From NCBI GenBank assembly GCA_016490735.1, contig JAEMWC010000036.1, positions 458,501 through 522,500 of the forward strand: a stretch of DNA of 64,000 bases, given 5' to 3'. Both the position numbers and the translations under genes were made by a program. Under the pieces are notes generated by a model that was given only the letters and a program-made list of their open reading frames with translations, did not search any database and had not been told where the DNA came from. Position 1 is the stretch's first letter. Every line of letters begins with the position of its first letter. This stretch comes from Pachyseris speciosa (lineage: Eukaryota; Cnidaria; Anthozoa; Scleractinia; Pachyseridae). Below, piece by piece: positions 11,421 to 22,426 of this stretch.

Positions 11421-11662
11421 TTTTTAATTATAAAGATAGTTTGTCAAATTTGGCCTACAAGTTGTGGAACTTGAGTAGCTTACACACTTTAAGTTTCATC
11501 ATGAAGTGCCTGACTGGATTTCGAGATAATTGGCCTTTTTCAAAATATTACATGGATATTATGTTATGCATGTAACATTTCAATTCATTTCATATGGAAA
11601 TATCTTCGTTTGCACTGGAAAGAAAAATTAAAATTAAAATACTTTCAACACACAATTAAATT

Positions 11663-11703
11663 CACAAAACTAGTTTCGCTGTAACAACAACTTCATCAGT
11701 TGA
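11663..11703 (-). ncRNA. Candidate hammerhead ribozyme motif
   Basis: The minus strand has the full core CTGATGA (plus strand 11693-11699), then a possible 5-bp stem II (GTTGT/ACAGC with a 4-base loop), then GAAAC (11673-11677). A minimal stem III and a GUU-type cleavage position follow. Stem I can form only about 3 bp. Such minimal type I hammerheads occur in the terminal repeats of Penelope-like elements. No Penelope ORF adjoins this copy, so it would be a solo terminal-repeat remnant. Confidence 0.45.
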
Positions 11704-11737
11704 TCTTACAATGTACCGTACATTATAAGATCAACTG
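11697..11737. repeat. 41-bp near-perfect palindrome
   Basis: CAGTTGATCTTACAATGTAC meets its inverse, with only one or two mismatches. It overlaps the 5' edge of the hammerhead-like motif and would form a strong hairpin on either strand. Confidence 0.8.
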
Positions 11738-11759
11738 CGGTGTATCCAACAAGACTTCA

Positions 11760-13698
11760 ATTCATTCACTTTATTTTTCACTCAGTGTTTATCGCCCGGC
11801 TTTATCATCACTGTAGTCCCCTTTTGCTGTAGTGACTTCTTCGGCTTGAACTTTTGCGCTTGTAACTTGTGGATTTGGAATGTGAGGTCAACTGGAACAT
11901 TTCTTTCTCCCCCAGCGATAGCGTGCAAGTAGTCTCTTTCTTTAATTTCCCCAGCGCGTGACGGGAATAAAATAAAAGAATGAGAAAAGGGACAAAATTG
12001 AGCGGCGAGCGGCGCGCACCATTTCCGTCTCGTTTCTTTCCTTACTAGTTTCAATAATTTAACTTTTCCAGTCACGCGAAGAATTACAGGAACAAAAACA
12101 GACTTCTTGTAGTCTGCCCAAGCGACCTTTTGGAGAGTGGGCACGGGAATTTCATGGGGTTAATTTTTAGGTTTGCTGGTAACCTAAGGGATTTTTGGAG
12201 TTTGACTTTTTGCCCCCATTATTCGATCATTCCCGTCACTTGAAATCCGAAGACGTTATAGCAACCACTCGGAAGGCCGAAGACATTGACAGCTAGCGAA
12301 GGTAACTGGCAGGAATTCCAATACACTGATAGAAGCATCCACCTGAAAGCAAAATATTTCAACTCAAGGAAATGAACGATTAAACTATCGCACGGACAAC
12401 AGAACTGGATCGCGGTGCAAACTGTCGCCATGTTAATTCTGGGCCAAAACTATTGGAAGTTTCGAGATTCCAGAGAGTTTCGCGCAATGGCAAGACGCCA
12501 GAGCAGGTGTAAATTTCCAATACATCTTACAATGACACGCGCTTTGTTGAAAAAAGAGCCATCGGACGCTACGATTTAAATCTTTGTTGTTCACCCAGCG
12601 CTTGGAAAGAGATAAGTCGCCGGAATTTCTCTCTTTGTGAACTGTAATTAGTGTTTACGCCACCAATACATATTGTTATTCGACAACGTAAGATTTTTTA
12701 CCCGCTTCCTAGAGACGTCCAGACATGTGGTTCCAAGAATCGAACAAGGAACGACCATATCTCTCTGGAAGACCCTCCAAAACGTATTTTAGGACTGTCT
12801 TTTCTTTTACCCCATGTAGTGACAACATTCTGACCAATGTTTTGCTCATAAACCAACCAGTTTGTTCCGGATACGTAACAACAAAACAGCGCTTTCCAAA
12901 GCCTCGCATGAAAGCGCGGTATCTTCGCATGGTTCGATTGAAGAGCGTTTACTGTTGAAGCGCCGAGCATAAAACATATTTGATACGAATTTTCGCACAT
13001 CATGCGACTAACCTTCATGATCTTTATTTCGCTGATATCATTTCATAACTGCATACCTCTCAAAGTAAAAGAGCCCTCAAGATCAATCACCTCCAAATCA
13101 GTTCCATGTCTATAGTCATGTACTTCGTGCGTTTACAAGCTAATCATTGGCAGTGCCAAGTATTTGAAACGCTCTTTTAGATATAGTTGGCTAATAAAGT
13201 CCTCTGCTTTTACATGACCCTCGAAATAGTCACATATTATCTGCATTTTGAGCGATTTGTGTTAAAATTTCTTCTCAATGCCCCTTTGGTACTGAAATCA
13301 TCTCAGCGCTCATTACTAGTCAGTTGTTCTAACCTACACATAGTTCGAAGCACGTAGTGTCGTGTTGTGTGTTGTAAAACAGATTGGTTTGTGGGGTATG
13401 CTGATTTGCGATCCAACTGTGACTCGGAGAATGCTTCTAAGAATTATTATTTTCGACCGAAAAATCGTACAGAAGTGTGACCTATCGAACGGAAGGTGGA
13501 GATATCACCAAAAGGACCCAAAAATAACGTTAATATTGAACCCATTTCTATCAACTGCTTTTCAACAGCCAGCCAGGAAGTATCAAACAAGTACATTCAC
13601 TTTACACTCAAATCCGGCAAAAGTCGTAAAAGTAAGCAAATGGACTAGTAGATTAAGCCTCACAAAGGCCATTCTCCTTTTGGGTAGCACGAGATCTT
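11760..13698. other. Unique region with overlapping ORFs of unknown status
   Basis: Minus ORFs at 12144-11782 (120 codons, Lys-rich C-terminus) and 13018-12698 (106 codons), another minus frame at 12930-12709, and a plus frame at 12725-12958 all overlap or neighbour one another. I recognise none of them. The minus frame 13018-12698 is open over its whole length and ends at a GGTAAAA that could be a donor. Without a homologue I cannot choose between frames, so no CDS is called. Confidence 0.3.
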
Positions 13699-14192
13699 CG
13701 AAAATTTGGTTTATCAACGGAGTTGATAATGGAAACTGACCACCATACAGGGATTCGATTGGCTGAAGTTTCGAGCGTTCGTCGGAGCGAATCGAGGAAT
13801 TGTGAGTTGTGTGTGGTTTATATACAGAAGAAGGAGCTACGCTATTGGTGGTAACATGGTAACGTGAAAAACAGGAATAAATTAATTGAATGAAAAGCGC
13901 TCGTTGATATCGTGGGGATTAAGAGTGCCGATTTGAAAGATCAAATTTTGCTCAAGATTTTTACGGCTTTCCGTGGTACCGTGATGTAGGGAAAGGCCGG
14001 AGATCGCCATGTGTTGTTGGGAATGGCTAGGGAGATTAAAATGCCGAACAACTGGTTTGGATTCATCTTCCTCAACATCACGAAGATGTTCTCGGAATCG
14101 GTCACCTAATCGTCTTCCTGTTTCTCGTGTACCTCCGCAAATGTTATCTATTGCATAACCTGTACATCATGCAAAAAGTTATACATCGCGGG
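13699..14192 (-). pseudogene. Rearranged Penelope-like element fragment
   Basis: 13699 to about 14128 is the reverse complement of the 3' half of the element at 22259-23529: terminal repeat CGAAAATTTGGTTTATCAAC, then the antisense of the endonuclease C-terminus. At GTTTC (about 14124-14128) the match flips to the same strand. 14124-14192 then corresponds to 23016-23085 read forward. The hammerhead-like motif in the terminal repeat has lost 7 bases of stem II. The fragment is non-coding because of frameshifts. Confidence 0.85.
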
Positions 14193-15341
14193 TAGTTGGC
14201 ACAGACGGTGCTGCACTGCATAAAGGCTGTTTATTCTCCATCACACTCATGAATAATGAAACCTTGAAAGCCTTAGATATTCTTGAATAAGAGCAAAGTT
14301 TTTCTAGTCTTCATGCCAAATTCCTTCGGGAATTATAAAATCCCCCACTTTACATTTTTCAGTAACTTAAGAAAGCTTTCGTTAACACTATTACTGCTAA
14401 CAATTTTCAAAGGAATATTCGGTTATTAGTTCAACCAAAAACGTTACAAAAAGAAGTAATTTGCAAAAGAAAGTATAAAACAAAATACCCAGGATAATAA
14501 ACTGCTGTTAAAAGTCAGCACATAAAAACTCTCTCCTCCCTCATTTGCAATCCATAAAATATTGTCCTGACAGGATACCTCCTAACTTACAAAGATAGGG
14601 CAGCAGCACAACGATGTTCATCGGCCTAGAACTCCAACTTTGTAAGTAATTAGAACAAGTGGTATTTCCAGTAAAGCAGGAACAGTTGAGTTATTCAAAG
14701 GTTTGATCTCTGCCGGATTATTTTGTTAAAAGAAGGTTTTGAAGACAGAGATGCACTAATCAAAAACTCAAAAACAAAACCATTGAATCAACAGAATAAG
14801 GCTGCACAATCCCTGTACGGCTGAATGAATTTGTTGACGTCTCGTTCTTGTCTATGCACTTACTCTGGCTAAGCACCTACAATTTCTCAAATAATGCGTG
14901 TCATTCTCAGGTCATGCACGACAACAAAGGAAAAAAAAAGTTTCAACAACACAAAACAGGGTCGAACTAAGAACAAATAAGGTATGCGTGCCGACCTAGC
15001 TGAAAGGAAATGCAGTCACATTCCAAAGGATTTTTATTTTCACTGTTTTGTTTTCGGAAGAGCAGACCAAGCCTTTATGGCACCTTCACATTTCCAGGTT
15101 CGTAGCTACTCATGTTGGTTAACCAATGAATCAACTTCTCAATGGAAACTCAAAAGATATGCGTTAAACTACCTTAATTCGAATGATGCAACACAAAAAC
15201 CGATTTGACCCTTGAAAGGAGAACTACTTTGAGGACTGAAAAATTATCTTTTGCAACAAAGTAAAGGAGAAAAAACAGACAAAGAAAAGACAAAGAAAAA
15301 TCGTTAACCGGCTTTGATCTAAAACAGGATCTGTGGTTTAA
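14193..15341. other. Unique sequence, no gene seen
   Basis: AT-rich, with short frames only. No repeat recognised. Confidence 0.4.
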
Positions 15342-15428
15342 GGTAACCTGCGATTAGACGTTCTCTTTTTCTTTGCTTTTTGCACCATGCTCTCCCCAAA
15401 AAGAACCTTCGCCTGATCGCAGGTTAGG
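15342..15428. mobile_element. Short TIR element (TAACCTGCGAT...ATCGCAGGTTA)
   Basis: AACCTGCGAT near 15347 and ATCGCAGGTT near 15417 are inverse ends around about 60 bp of TTTTTCTTT-rich sequence. Only about 10-13 bp of TIR can be seen and no clear target duplication. Confidence 0.45.
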
Positions 15429-15796
15429 TGTAAGTAAGTAAGAATAGTTCAGAAAAGAAAAAGAGGTTGAGGGTTTCGTCGAAAATTCCACCTGTGATAG
15501 TTATTTCTATTAATTATACAGCCGATCAGTAAATTCTATAGTATTGACCTAACTGTTATATTTTAACTGTCCAATTAATGATTGATTGGACAGTTATAAA
15601 TTGCACATTGTTTGTCCTTGAACATACCTTACCTGGACCCAGTAGCTGTATAATTAATAAGTAAGAGGACTACTTGCCTGTCCAATTTGGAAATAATTGG
15701 ATTAAAAAATTTCTCTGACAGCGAAATTGGAATTGCTGTCCTCGGAATTTTTCATCCAATTTTTTCCAAATTGGTTAGCATGTAGTCCTAGATGAG
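15429..15796. other. Non-coding sequence with a small palindrome
   Basis: A palindrome TAACTGTCCAATTAATGA / TTGATTGGACAGTTATA lies at about 15565-15600. Nothing else is supported. Confidence 0.4.
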
Positions 15797-16232
15797 CAGG
15801 GAACTGGGGCGAGTTTAAAATTTTGACCAGGCTATGGACTTTATTAACATAGTTTAAAATCCATACAAACGTCTCTAATTTTGAGGCTGGGTCCCCCAAA
15901 CCACATAAACTCTTACAAATATTTTCAGACTTGTGACTATTGTAAAATCCCGTCATGTACCTGCTATTTTACTATTTTCGCCCATTTTTATGCCTATCAC
16001 AGAAATCTCAAAAAACAATTTAAGATTTTATGTGGTTTGGGGGGACGCGCCCTCAAAATTAGAGACGTTTGTATAGATTTAGAACTATATTTTAACGACC
16101 ATAACTTGGTCTCTGTTCAAACCTTAACCCATCATTCTCGGTCAGATGACCCATCTCAATGTTACCTTTCATAAGATGGTCTCAATTAATCGATCGGCTA
16201 AAATTTGAAACTCGCCCCAGTTCCCTGCAAAA
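15797..16232. mobile_element. Fold-back/TIR element (GCAGGGAACTGGGGCGAGTTT)
   Basis: The left end GCAGGGAACTGGGGCGAG (15797) is the inverse of the right end at about 16208-16229. A second pair of inverse blocks inside contains CAAACGTCTCTAATTTTGAG / CTCAAAATTAGAGACGTTTG and CCAAACCACATAAA / TTTATGTGGTTTGG. The apparent ORFs in this stretch come from this structure. Confidence 0.75.
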
Positions 16233-17714
16233 CTCCAAAATGGCTTACTACATACACTTATTATTTACTTATTTGCTTGTTTGTTTCGCTTTAGAGATCG
16301 GAGGAAGAGAACATTGCGGTGAAGAGCACGAGGTAAAACCTCACGGAGAATCCGTCCTAAAATATTGCTTCCACTAGTGAAACGGTTTCATCTTGCGGCA
16401 CTATAGACTGTCATAAATATTCATAAAACGCTCAAGAAGTAACAGGTAAAAACAATGGTTATGGGAAATAATTGAAAGCTTAAAAACAAAATTATTTTCT
16501 GAGGGACAGCAGGTAAACAAATAAAAGTAGTGGTCACGGCGGAAAACTAGTGTGCAGTAACTTAAATCCTACTCAACACCGCTTATAACGGTGCTGGAGC
16601 CAGTAATCAAAGCAATAAGGTAATCGTTATTTATAGTATAAACAAAAACTGAAGAATTCGACTTTGATGTGGACAGCAAATAAATATTGTAAATTTTACT
16701 CGGAGTCGTTTTCTAGTTGTGTTCATTGATTTCTAAGGAAAGAAAATGTCAGGAGATGGTAGGGATCTGAGCACGCTTTGGTTACATTAATACCCATGCG
16801 GAAGTCCTTGTGTGAAGCCAGCAATTAATTAACAACATTTCCAATATAAATTAAAACAATCAGTGTCATTAGTTAATTAGCAAATGACGATGGCACTCTG
16901 CTATCGAGAGTCCTCTATGCAGGCTTTGCCCTTTACCTGTAACATATAAACATATTTCCTTTGCACGCAGGCTAACTAAGTACTGGCTGTTGAGGTTCAG
17001 TTTCACATATATTTTCCACTCGAGATCTAAGAATGTTATAAAAGCAGGTCACGTTTAACGACCTCGGGCAATGAGTATAATAAGGGTCCAAGCAGCCCTA
17101 AATATCCCAATTCTCAGAAAGCAAGTCATACAATTTTTAAAGTCAACAATTTGAAGAAGGAATGGGAGTGAAAATGTTATTCTGGGAGAAGGTTGTCTGT
17201 GTTGCATATTTATAATTATTTGGGAAAAGATGACTGTGAAAAATAACCATGGAACCGTGTCGGTGTATGAAATCAAAACGAGTCAAGGTGATTACGTTCG
17301 GCTTTGCTGGCTTTGCTATAGAGGGCATTTTCAAGGCATTTATAATGAACGGCTGAGAGAACATTGACAGAACAGGCCAGTTCAGGTACTTTGAGGTCCA
17401 ATAAGTCTCTTTCAATTTCAATGGAATACATAAATTTTCATCATCACAAAACAAATTGCAAACCCTCTTTTAATTTTTACCTGGAAATTTGTCAGCAGTA
17501 TTTCAGCCGAAGCTTGATAACAGTGGCAAAACGTTTATTTCTCTCCTGGTAAAAGAGTGATGTCATCTGACAGGGACTCAAATAGTCGGGTTTTTCAATA
17601 GCCGAACGCATCAAGAACAGTGCCGAAGCGCTTCAGACATTGTAAAATATATTGAATATTTGATCATTCGTCGGTCCGTCGCTTGTTGTGTGGTAAGAGA
17701 ACACTTCTTCAGCA
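16233..17714. other. Unique AT-rich sequence, no gene seen
   Basis: A 103-codon minus frame (17454-17143) and shorter ones are present but have no motif, conservation or splice support. Confidence 0.4.
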
Positions 17715-18163
17715 GTGCGGTTTGGGAAAGAAAAACAGACGAACAGGTGGTGGAAACAGTAAGTATCCGTTTTGACGATTCTTGTTTGAAAGTTTTTTAT
17801 GTTTAGAATTGTTTATTTAAATTCCACAGCAAGAGATGCTTCGGTGACAAGAAGGCAACCAAAGACAATGCAACGACCAATTCGTCAAAAGAAAAGCTTG
17901 GCGCATCTTTCCGTAGAAATTTCTCCAATGCTGCCAAAGTTAACACACGGCCAAAAATTGTAGGAACTCGAGTCAGAATGCCACTTCAGCAGGCAACTAC
18001 GACGAAGGAACCAGCAGAAGTCAATACCTGGAGCAAATGCATGGGAGGTTCAGTATTCGGTTTACAAAAGAAATTGTTTCTATAAACTTACAGTTGCCAT
18101 GAAGATCAAGGAGTTGGCGCGTAGTGACTGTGCGCAAGACTCTCGCAAGGCATTATTGAACAA
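17715..18163 (+). CDS. Candidate three-exon gene fragment, unknown product
   Basis: Three open segments have matching phases. Segment 1 is 17715-17758 (acceptor-like CTTCTTCAG, donor GTAAGTAT). Segment 2 is 17830-18047 (acceptor TTCCACAG, donor GTTCAG, weak). Segment 3 is 18094-18163 (acceptor AACTTACAG, donor GTATCAGG). Joined, they read through without a stop. The product is basic, with a WWKHKRC stretch at the first junction and a Thr/Lys-rich middle. I do not recognise it. The second intron would be only about 46 bases, which is short. A TAA lies in frame upstream of segment 1, so a true start is missing or further 5'. It lies just upstream of exon A of unit 1 but has no counterpart in other units. 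Confidence 0.3.
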
Positions 18164-18356
18164 GGTATCAGGCAGAAATTGAAAGCCGCTGGTTGAAACC
18201 AATCAGACGTTACTCTACAGCTGCCGCTATAGCGAACTAATAGAAGAAGAGACCATATTCCTGGTCACTGGACAGCTGCATTTTTAATACTATTGGAGAA
18301 AGGTGAGTTAAAATTTAGCTTTTAATGTGATTATACGTGAATACCTACTTCTTGTA

Positions 18357-18393
18357 GAAGAATGGACTGGAACAGTTATCTCCCTTTGCTTAG
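18357..18393 (+). pseudogene. Exon A of the repeated gene family, unit 1
   Basis: A short segment before GTATGTGCC, homologous to 27590-27668, 31814-31896 and 42035-42089. It holds AGAATGGAC, a good start context (A at -3, G at +4). That frame reads M-D-W-N-S-Y-L-P-L-L and leaves phase 2, which fits exon B starting with phase 1. The alternative frame (KNGLEQLSPFA) ends in TAG here. The upstream SSDTP part of the exon is missing. Confidence 0.35.
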
Positions 18394-19053
18394 GTATGTG
18401 CCGAGTTAAATGTGTCCAATAGCCTTAGTTAGAATTAGAATTAGTTAAGATAATTCCTCAGAACTATTTAGAAACAGAATACTGTAAAAGTCTCAGTGAA
18501 AAACGTCAATTTTCTAGGAAGCCTTAACGCTTATGCCAATTATTTAACTTCTCCGTTTCCAAGGTTTTTTTGTTTACTTGTTTTCCGAACATTGAACTAT
18601 ATAATAACAGTCCTGTATCAGTGAGAAACTTGCTAAGCTGACTGAGATCGATCGACAAAGTGCACTTACGTAAATCTCCAAATGGATTCAAACTGTATTA
18701 CAACATAGAGAGTTCATTTTTAACAACAGTGCAACTATGGATAGTTTCAATTGATCAAAGATTTTTCAGTTTTTTCCAACCTTACTATGAATAGTCTCGT
18801 TCAACTCATTAAAGTTTTTCAAACACCAACGGCTCCAGTTTACATTAAAAATTAAAGCCTTGTCTTATGATACGGCGAATTTGTATCGGTACAAAATATA
18901 GAAATGTTAGGAAAGTTTTTGAACATTTTTCGAGTTCACCTTCTGTAAAAACAAAAGCAACCTTGTGACATAAGTGATATAATGGTGGCTGAGTTTTGAT
19001 ATAAGGAAACATAAATAAATCGATAATGTCTAAAATTTTTAATATATTTGCAG

Positions 19054-19097
19054 CGGTAAACACGAGCTAGACATTCTAAGGAAGACTTCTAAACAAA
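19054..19097 (+). pseudogene. Exon B of the repeated gene family, unit 1
   Basis: After an acceptor TATATTTGCAG the segment reads C-GGT-AAA, giving G-K-H-E-L-D-I-L-R-K in the frame continuing from exon A. Related segments are at 28213 (DKYEIDIL), 34167 (GKRALDI then stop) and 42618. Here it runs directly into the Penelope fragment that follows. Confidence 0.35.
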
Positions 19098-19960
19098 AAA
19101 AATTTTCGATTTCCATTAATTGTGGCCAAAGACGCGTGCATGCAGAAGTCTGTGTTTTCACACCTAAAGTACCCGTTACACCTCATCAACTCCACCATTA
19201 ACGCCTTTATCAACTCGAGAGTTGCTGACCAAAAGACTCCGCAGGCCTCGCCAGTAATGGTGGAAAATGACGTGACCCGAGTGATCATTCCTTTTAAGGA
19301 TCAAGATTCCGCTGACATTGATTGTTAAGACTCAGTTGAAAGACCTTAGTCTTAAGCTCCATACCACAATCTAACCCGTATTTGTTAGTCGCAAAATTGG
19401 CCAAGACCTTCAAGAATTTGAGCCCAAACCACAGCTAGTTAACCAACAGTGCGTAGTTTACCGTTTTCAATGTAACCTGTGCGATACAGGTAGCTATGTT
19501 GGTTATACTCGTGGACATCTGCATGCACGCATCGTTGGCCACAACAGCAGTTCATCCTCTGTGCGAAAACATTATGATAATGATCACACGAGCGCAGTCC
19601 CTGAAGACCTCCTTGGTTGTTTCAAAGTACTGAAAAAATGCAGGAACAAATTTGATTGTTTAATTAACGAAATGCTGTACATCAAACAATTAAGACCACG
19701 CTTGAATGTACAAATTAAACAGATTCGATCCGCGCCTAAGTATTTATTTAAATTAACCCCATTAATGTAAATATAAGATCTTACTCCGTTGAACTCGCTT
19801 GTATTATTCGGCATTCCTTGAGAATGGCGTCATGAGGTCGCCGAAACGTCGAAACATTATATCGCTTAGTTTTTACTTACCTGTGAATTTTCGATTTCAC
19901 ATTAAAAACAAAAGCCTTGTCTTGGACAATTTTTTTTTTTTTTTTTTTTTTGCCAAATGT
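19098..19960 (+). pseudogene. Penelope-like element 3' fragment with GIY-YIG endonuclease
   Basis: The frame opened at 19122 covers a LKYPLHLINSTINAF segment and a FKDQDSADI segment typical of Penelope-like proteins just before the endonuclease. A frameshift near 19325 and an in-frame TAA near 19375 break it. The frame is open again from about 19437 to 19770, with a CNLCDTGSYVGYTRGHLHAR GIY-YIG core, the KHY...LKKCRNKFDCL block and an ELRP-like end (LRPRLNVQ). A terminal-repeat-like stretch with a hammerhead-like motif and a poly-T run (19930-19951) follows. The reverse transcriptase domain is absent: a 5'-truncated, inactive copy. Confidence 0.9.
19815..19855 (+). ncRNA. Degenerate hammerhead-like motif in the Penelope terminal repeat
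   Basis: Downstream of the endonuclease stop lie CTTGAGA, a hairpin GGCG...CGCC and GAAACGTC. The stem II and GAAAC-GUC parts fit a Penelope hammerhead. The first core box departs from CTGANGA (one base short or shifted), so cleavage is doubtful. Confidence 0.35.
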
Positions 19961-20081
19961 TCGGAAAAATTTATGATACGGCGAATTTAATTATCTTAAG
20001 AGACGTGCAGAATAACTGTAATAATAAAAGTTAGCATAGAAAGTACAAACGATTTTTTATTATATGGAAAGATGTATTTTT

Positions 20082-20140
20082 ATGGTCAAAATAGACAAGG
20101 TTTACTCCGAAGGAGAAGAAGCAGTAAAAAGCTCCAAGCA
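20082..20140 (+). pseudogene. Exon D of the repeated gene family, unit 1
   Basis: From ATG the segment reads MVKIDKVYSEGEEAVKSSK and reaches a possible donor GTAGGT at 20141; unspliced it stops at a TAG. Homologues: 29824-29886 (shortened by a stop after EEAVQ) and 34210-34268 (MIKTNKVYCEGEEAVKSSK). The Glu-rich core is conserved in all three at the protein level, which suggests real coding ancestry. Function unknown. Confidence 0.4.
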
Positions 20141-20539
20141 GTAGGTGGCAATGAAAAACGTTTCTGGAGTAACTTTCAATATTTTGAGTGCTTATCTTAC
20201 CTTTTGTTAGTGGCGGAGTATTGTTTAACCAGGTAACCTTCTCGTGATATCAATATATCATTTTATAGAAATTCAAACAAAATGTGTCATTATAACAATA
20301 GCAACTAGCGAATGATCTGTTTGATTTACGATTTTGATTGCTTGTTTCAAACATTACAAACGAACGAAAGTAAACAGAATTTCCACAATATGGCGCTGAA
20401 TTCTAAGCATGCGCAGTTGCAGTGAAAGCCCGATGACGTCGGATCAGAACTTTTCGCTGGACAAGGGGAACGAAGTCGCAAAATAGCCCGCAAATACCGA
20501 GAAAAGCAAGGTGCAATAAAACCAAAAAGAAAAAATCTA

Positions 20540-20849
20540 GTGCAGTTGCCCAGTTTCTACAGAGATTGTGTGTATATCACTGACGACAGAGAAAGTCATA
20601 TTATAGAAAGACATTTCAACCTAAGTGAAAACGGCGTATGGGAGCCAAGGCGAGGGTTCTTTGAAGCAAGCATTACTCCAGAAGCATTGCTTAATTTCAT
20701 TGTCCATAAGCTTCCCATCGGCTTGCAGCAACACGAAAAAAGTGTTGACTGCTACGTATCAAAAGTCGTGTGCAGCTTTACACGCTGCCACTACTGCTTG
20801 AAGCACTGTACGTCCTAACCATGTGATCACCATTTACCCGTGGATGTAA
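20540..20849 (+). pseudogene. Exon C (His/Cys domain) of the repeated family, unit 1, internally deleted
   Basis: Homologous to the open copy at 44299-44679. It keeps the H-x4-H segment, the EPRRGFF segment, and the CysxxxxCysxxCys cluster region. A deletion of about 80 bp after CYV removes the Tyr/Phe-rich core, and the tail is shifted so that it stops at 20818 rather than at the family end TIYPWM near 20849. The family ATG is missing. Upstream, a Lys/Arg-rich frame (ARKYREKQGAIKPKR) runs into the exon. Confidence 0.7.
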
Positions 20850-21033
20850 AACAAAATTGAATATAAACGTGTCTTGACAAATATGTTCGTCCTTATTTCT
20901 CGAAACACAAACACCACACATTCCACAAGTCCACCTGGAATTTTCCACCAGCTCTTGAAATCGAAGACCAAGCGACATTAGTTATGTTGTAGCTGGTTTT
21001 AAAGAAAGCTGTTAATAACTGAAACCAAAGAAA

Positions 21034-21174
21034 ATGAGAACACGAGAAAGTAGAGACACCAAACTGCTAATAGATGTAATTCCTTTAGACGGAGCACGAT
21101 ATAATATAAGGAGTTTCGAAATTTATCTTAAAATCCAACTAATAAATAAACTGGAGATGCATAATATCGTTTAA
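21034..21174 (+). pseudogene. Exon E of the repeated gene family, unit 1
   Basis: An open 46-codon segment contains DTKLLIDVIPLDGARYNIRS and then FEIYLKIQLINKLEMHNIV before TAA. The same protein segment is open at 36106-36249 and, with a longer N-terminal part, at 38916-39107. Differences fall largely at silent or conservative positions. This suggests a terminal coding exon that was under selection before or during duplication. I do not recognise the family. Confidence 0.5.
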
Positions 21175-21308
21175 AAGGTAGTCTGTAAACACTTGGCTGT
21201 TTTACCCATCACTTTGCCTGATTTTCATGTTGTTGAAGACGAAAAATAGACGGTTTGCTTTCTTAATGTGAACTGGGTAAATATGCCCTTAACAGTAACA
21301 TTATTTCT

Positions 21309-21748
21309 CAGGGGCACCCAACGACAAGTTTCGGTAGACATCTGTTCTGAGGAAGGTAGTTCGCTTTAGGCTTTCGGCGTCGATTAAAGAGTGTAATCGG
21401 ATTTTCGTAACTTAAACGTGGCCTAAAAGACTCGCAATCGATAGCCCCTGATGTTTTCCAAAGGGTAGTAATTGCTGTTTTTCGCAGTCATAAACGTCAG
21501 CCAGCATTTTCGGAAAGAAAATAGTTGCTTAAAATGTTCGTGGACAGTTCACTTCAGCTAACATTTTCTCAAAGGAAGATTTCGTTCACCAACATTTTCG
21601 AGCAATTAAAATTTCAGCTAAGGGATCCGAATAGACCAAATTCTTCTAGCACACGAAAAAAATCACCTTAAACAGACTTCAAACACCACAAAATACTTAA
21701 AATTACCTTTCTACGACTTTTGGTTGATTTGGCTCGTTGGGTAACTGC
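21309..21748. mobile_element. TIR element CAGGGGCACCCAA, copy in unit 1 spacer
   Basis: Starts CAGGGGCACCCAACGACAAG and ends TTGGGTAACTG, an approximate inverse. The unit 4 spacer lacks it: at 39241-39260 the flanks AACATCATTTCT and CATGAAATCAT are joined by only about 14 bases. Confidence 0.65.
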
Positions 21749-22261
21749 ATGAAATCATACAGTATCTTCTATAAGCATCTTTAAAAGAACAATCTCTAAC
21801 AGGATGTAGCCGGACGTTGCAAAGGCAATGAGCACTTTATGTTTCATTTCTAAAAGGTACATAAGAAATGATACCACTGATCTAATGATAGGTTAGCCAT
21901 ACGGGGCTATTCTTCAACTCTAGCTAATAACTCATTCAACTTATGAGTATAGTGTTTTGAGATCGAGCCACGTAGAAAAAAACAGTCAGCTAAAATGGAA
22001 ATTATGATTGGTATCAATGTCCCAGACGCAGAGCTGTTGGTGCTCCAACACCATACTCAAAAGGAGTTCGTCGGTAGCAGAGTCTAAGATCAAAAAAGAG
22101 ATTTATTGGACCGGAAGTCGAGCTTGATCAATGATGTTGCACGTGTCCATAACACGTTCCTCTTTATTCTAAAGCAGGCTTGTTTTGAAAAGGTGGACTG
22201 AAAACCTAAGTAACATAGTTTTCCTATCGCTATTTTCCAGTCAAACTGTTTATCTTATCGA

Positions 22262-22307
<46 letters not shown>

Positions 22308-22380
22308 GGAGTGAAACACGAAAATTTGGTTTATCAACGGAGTTGATAATGTAAATTGACCACAGTACAGGGATTCGATT

Positions 22381-22416
22381 AGCTGACGTTTCGAGCGTTA
22401 GCCCTTCGTCGGAGCG
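22381..22416 (-). ncRNA. Hammerhead-like motif, left terminal repeat
   Basis: The exact inverse of the motif at 23431-23466, in the opposite orientation. Confidence 0.4.
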
Positions 22417-22426
22417 AATCGAGGAA

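Noticed and set aside
12698..13018. 106-codon ORF on the minus strand as a gene
   Set aside because: Two further frames over the same DNA are also open, and I recognise no homologue, so coding frame and status cannot be decided.
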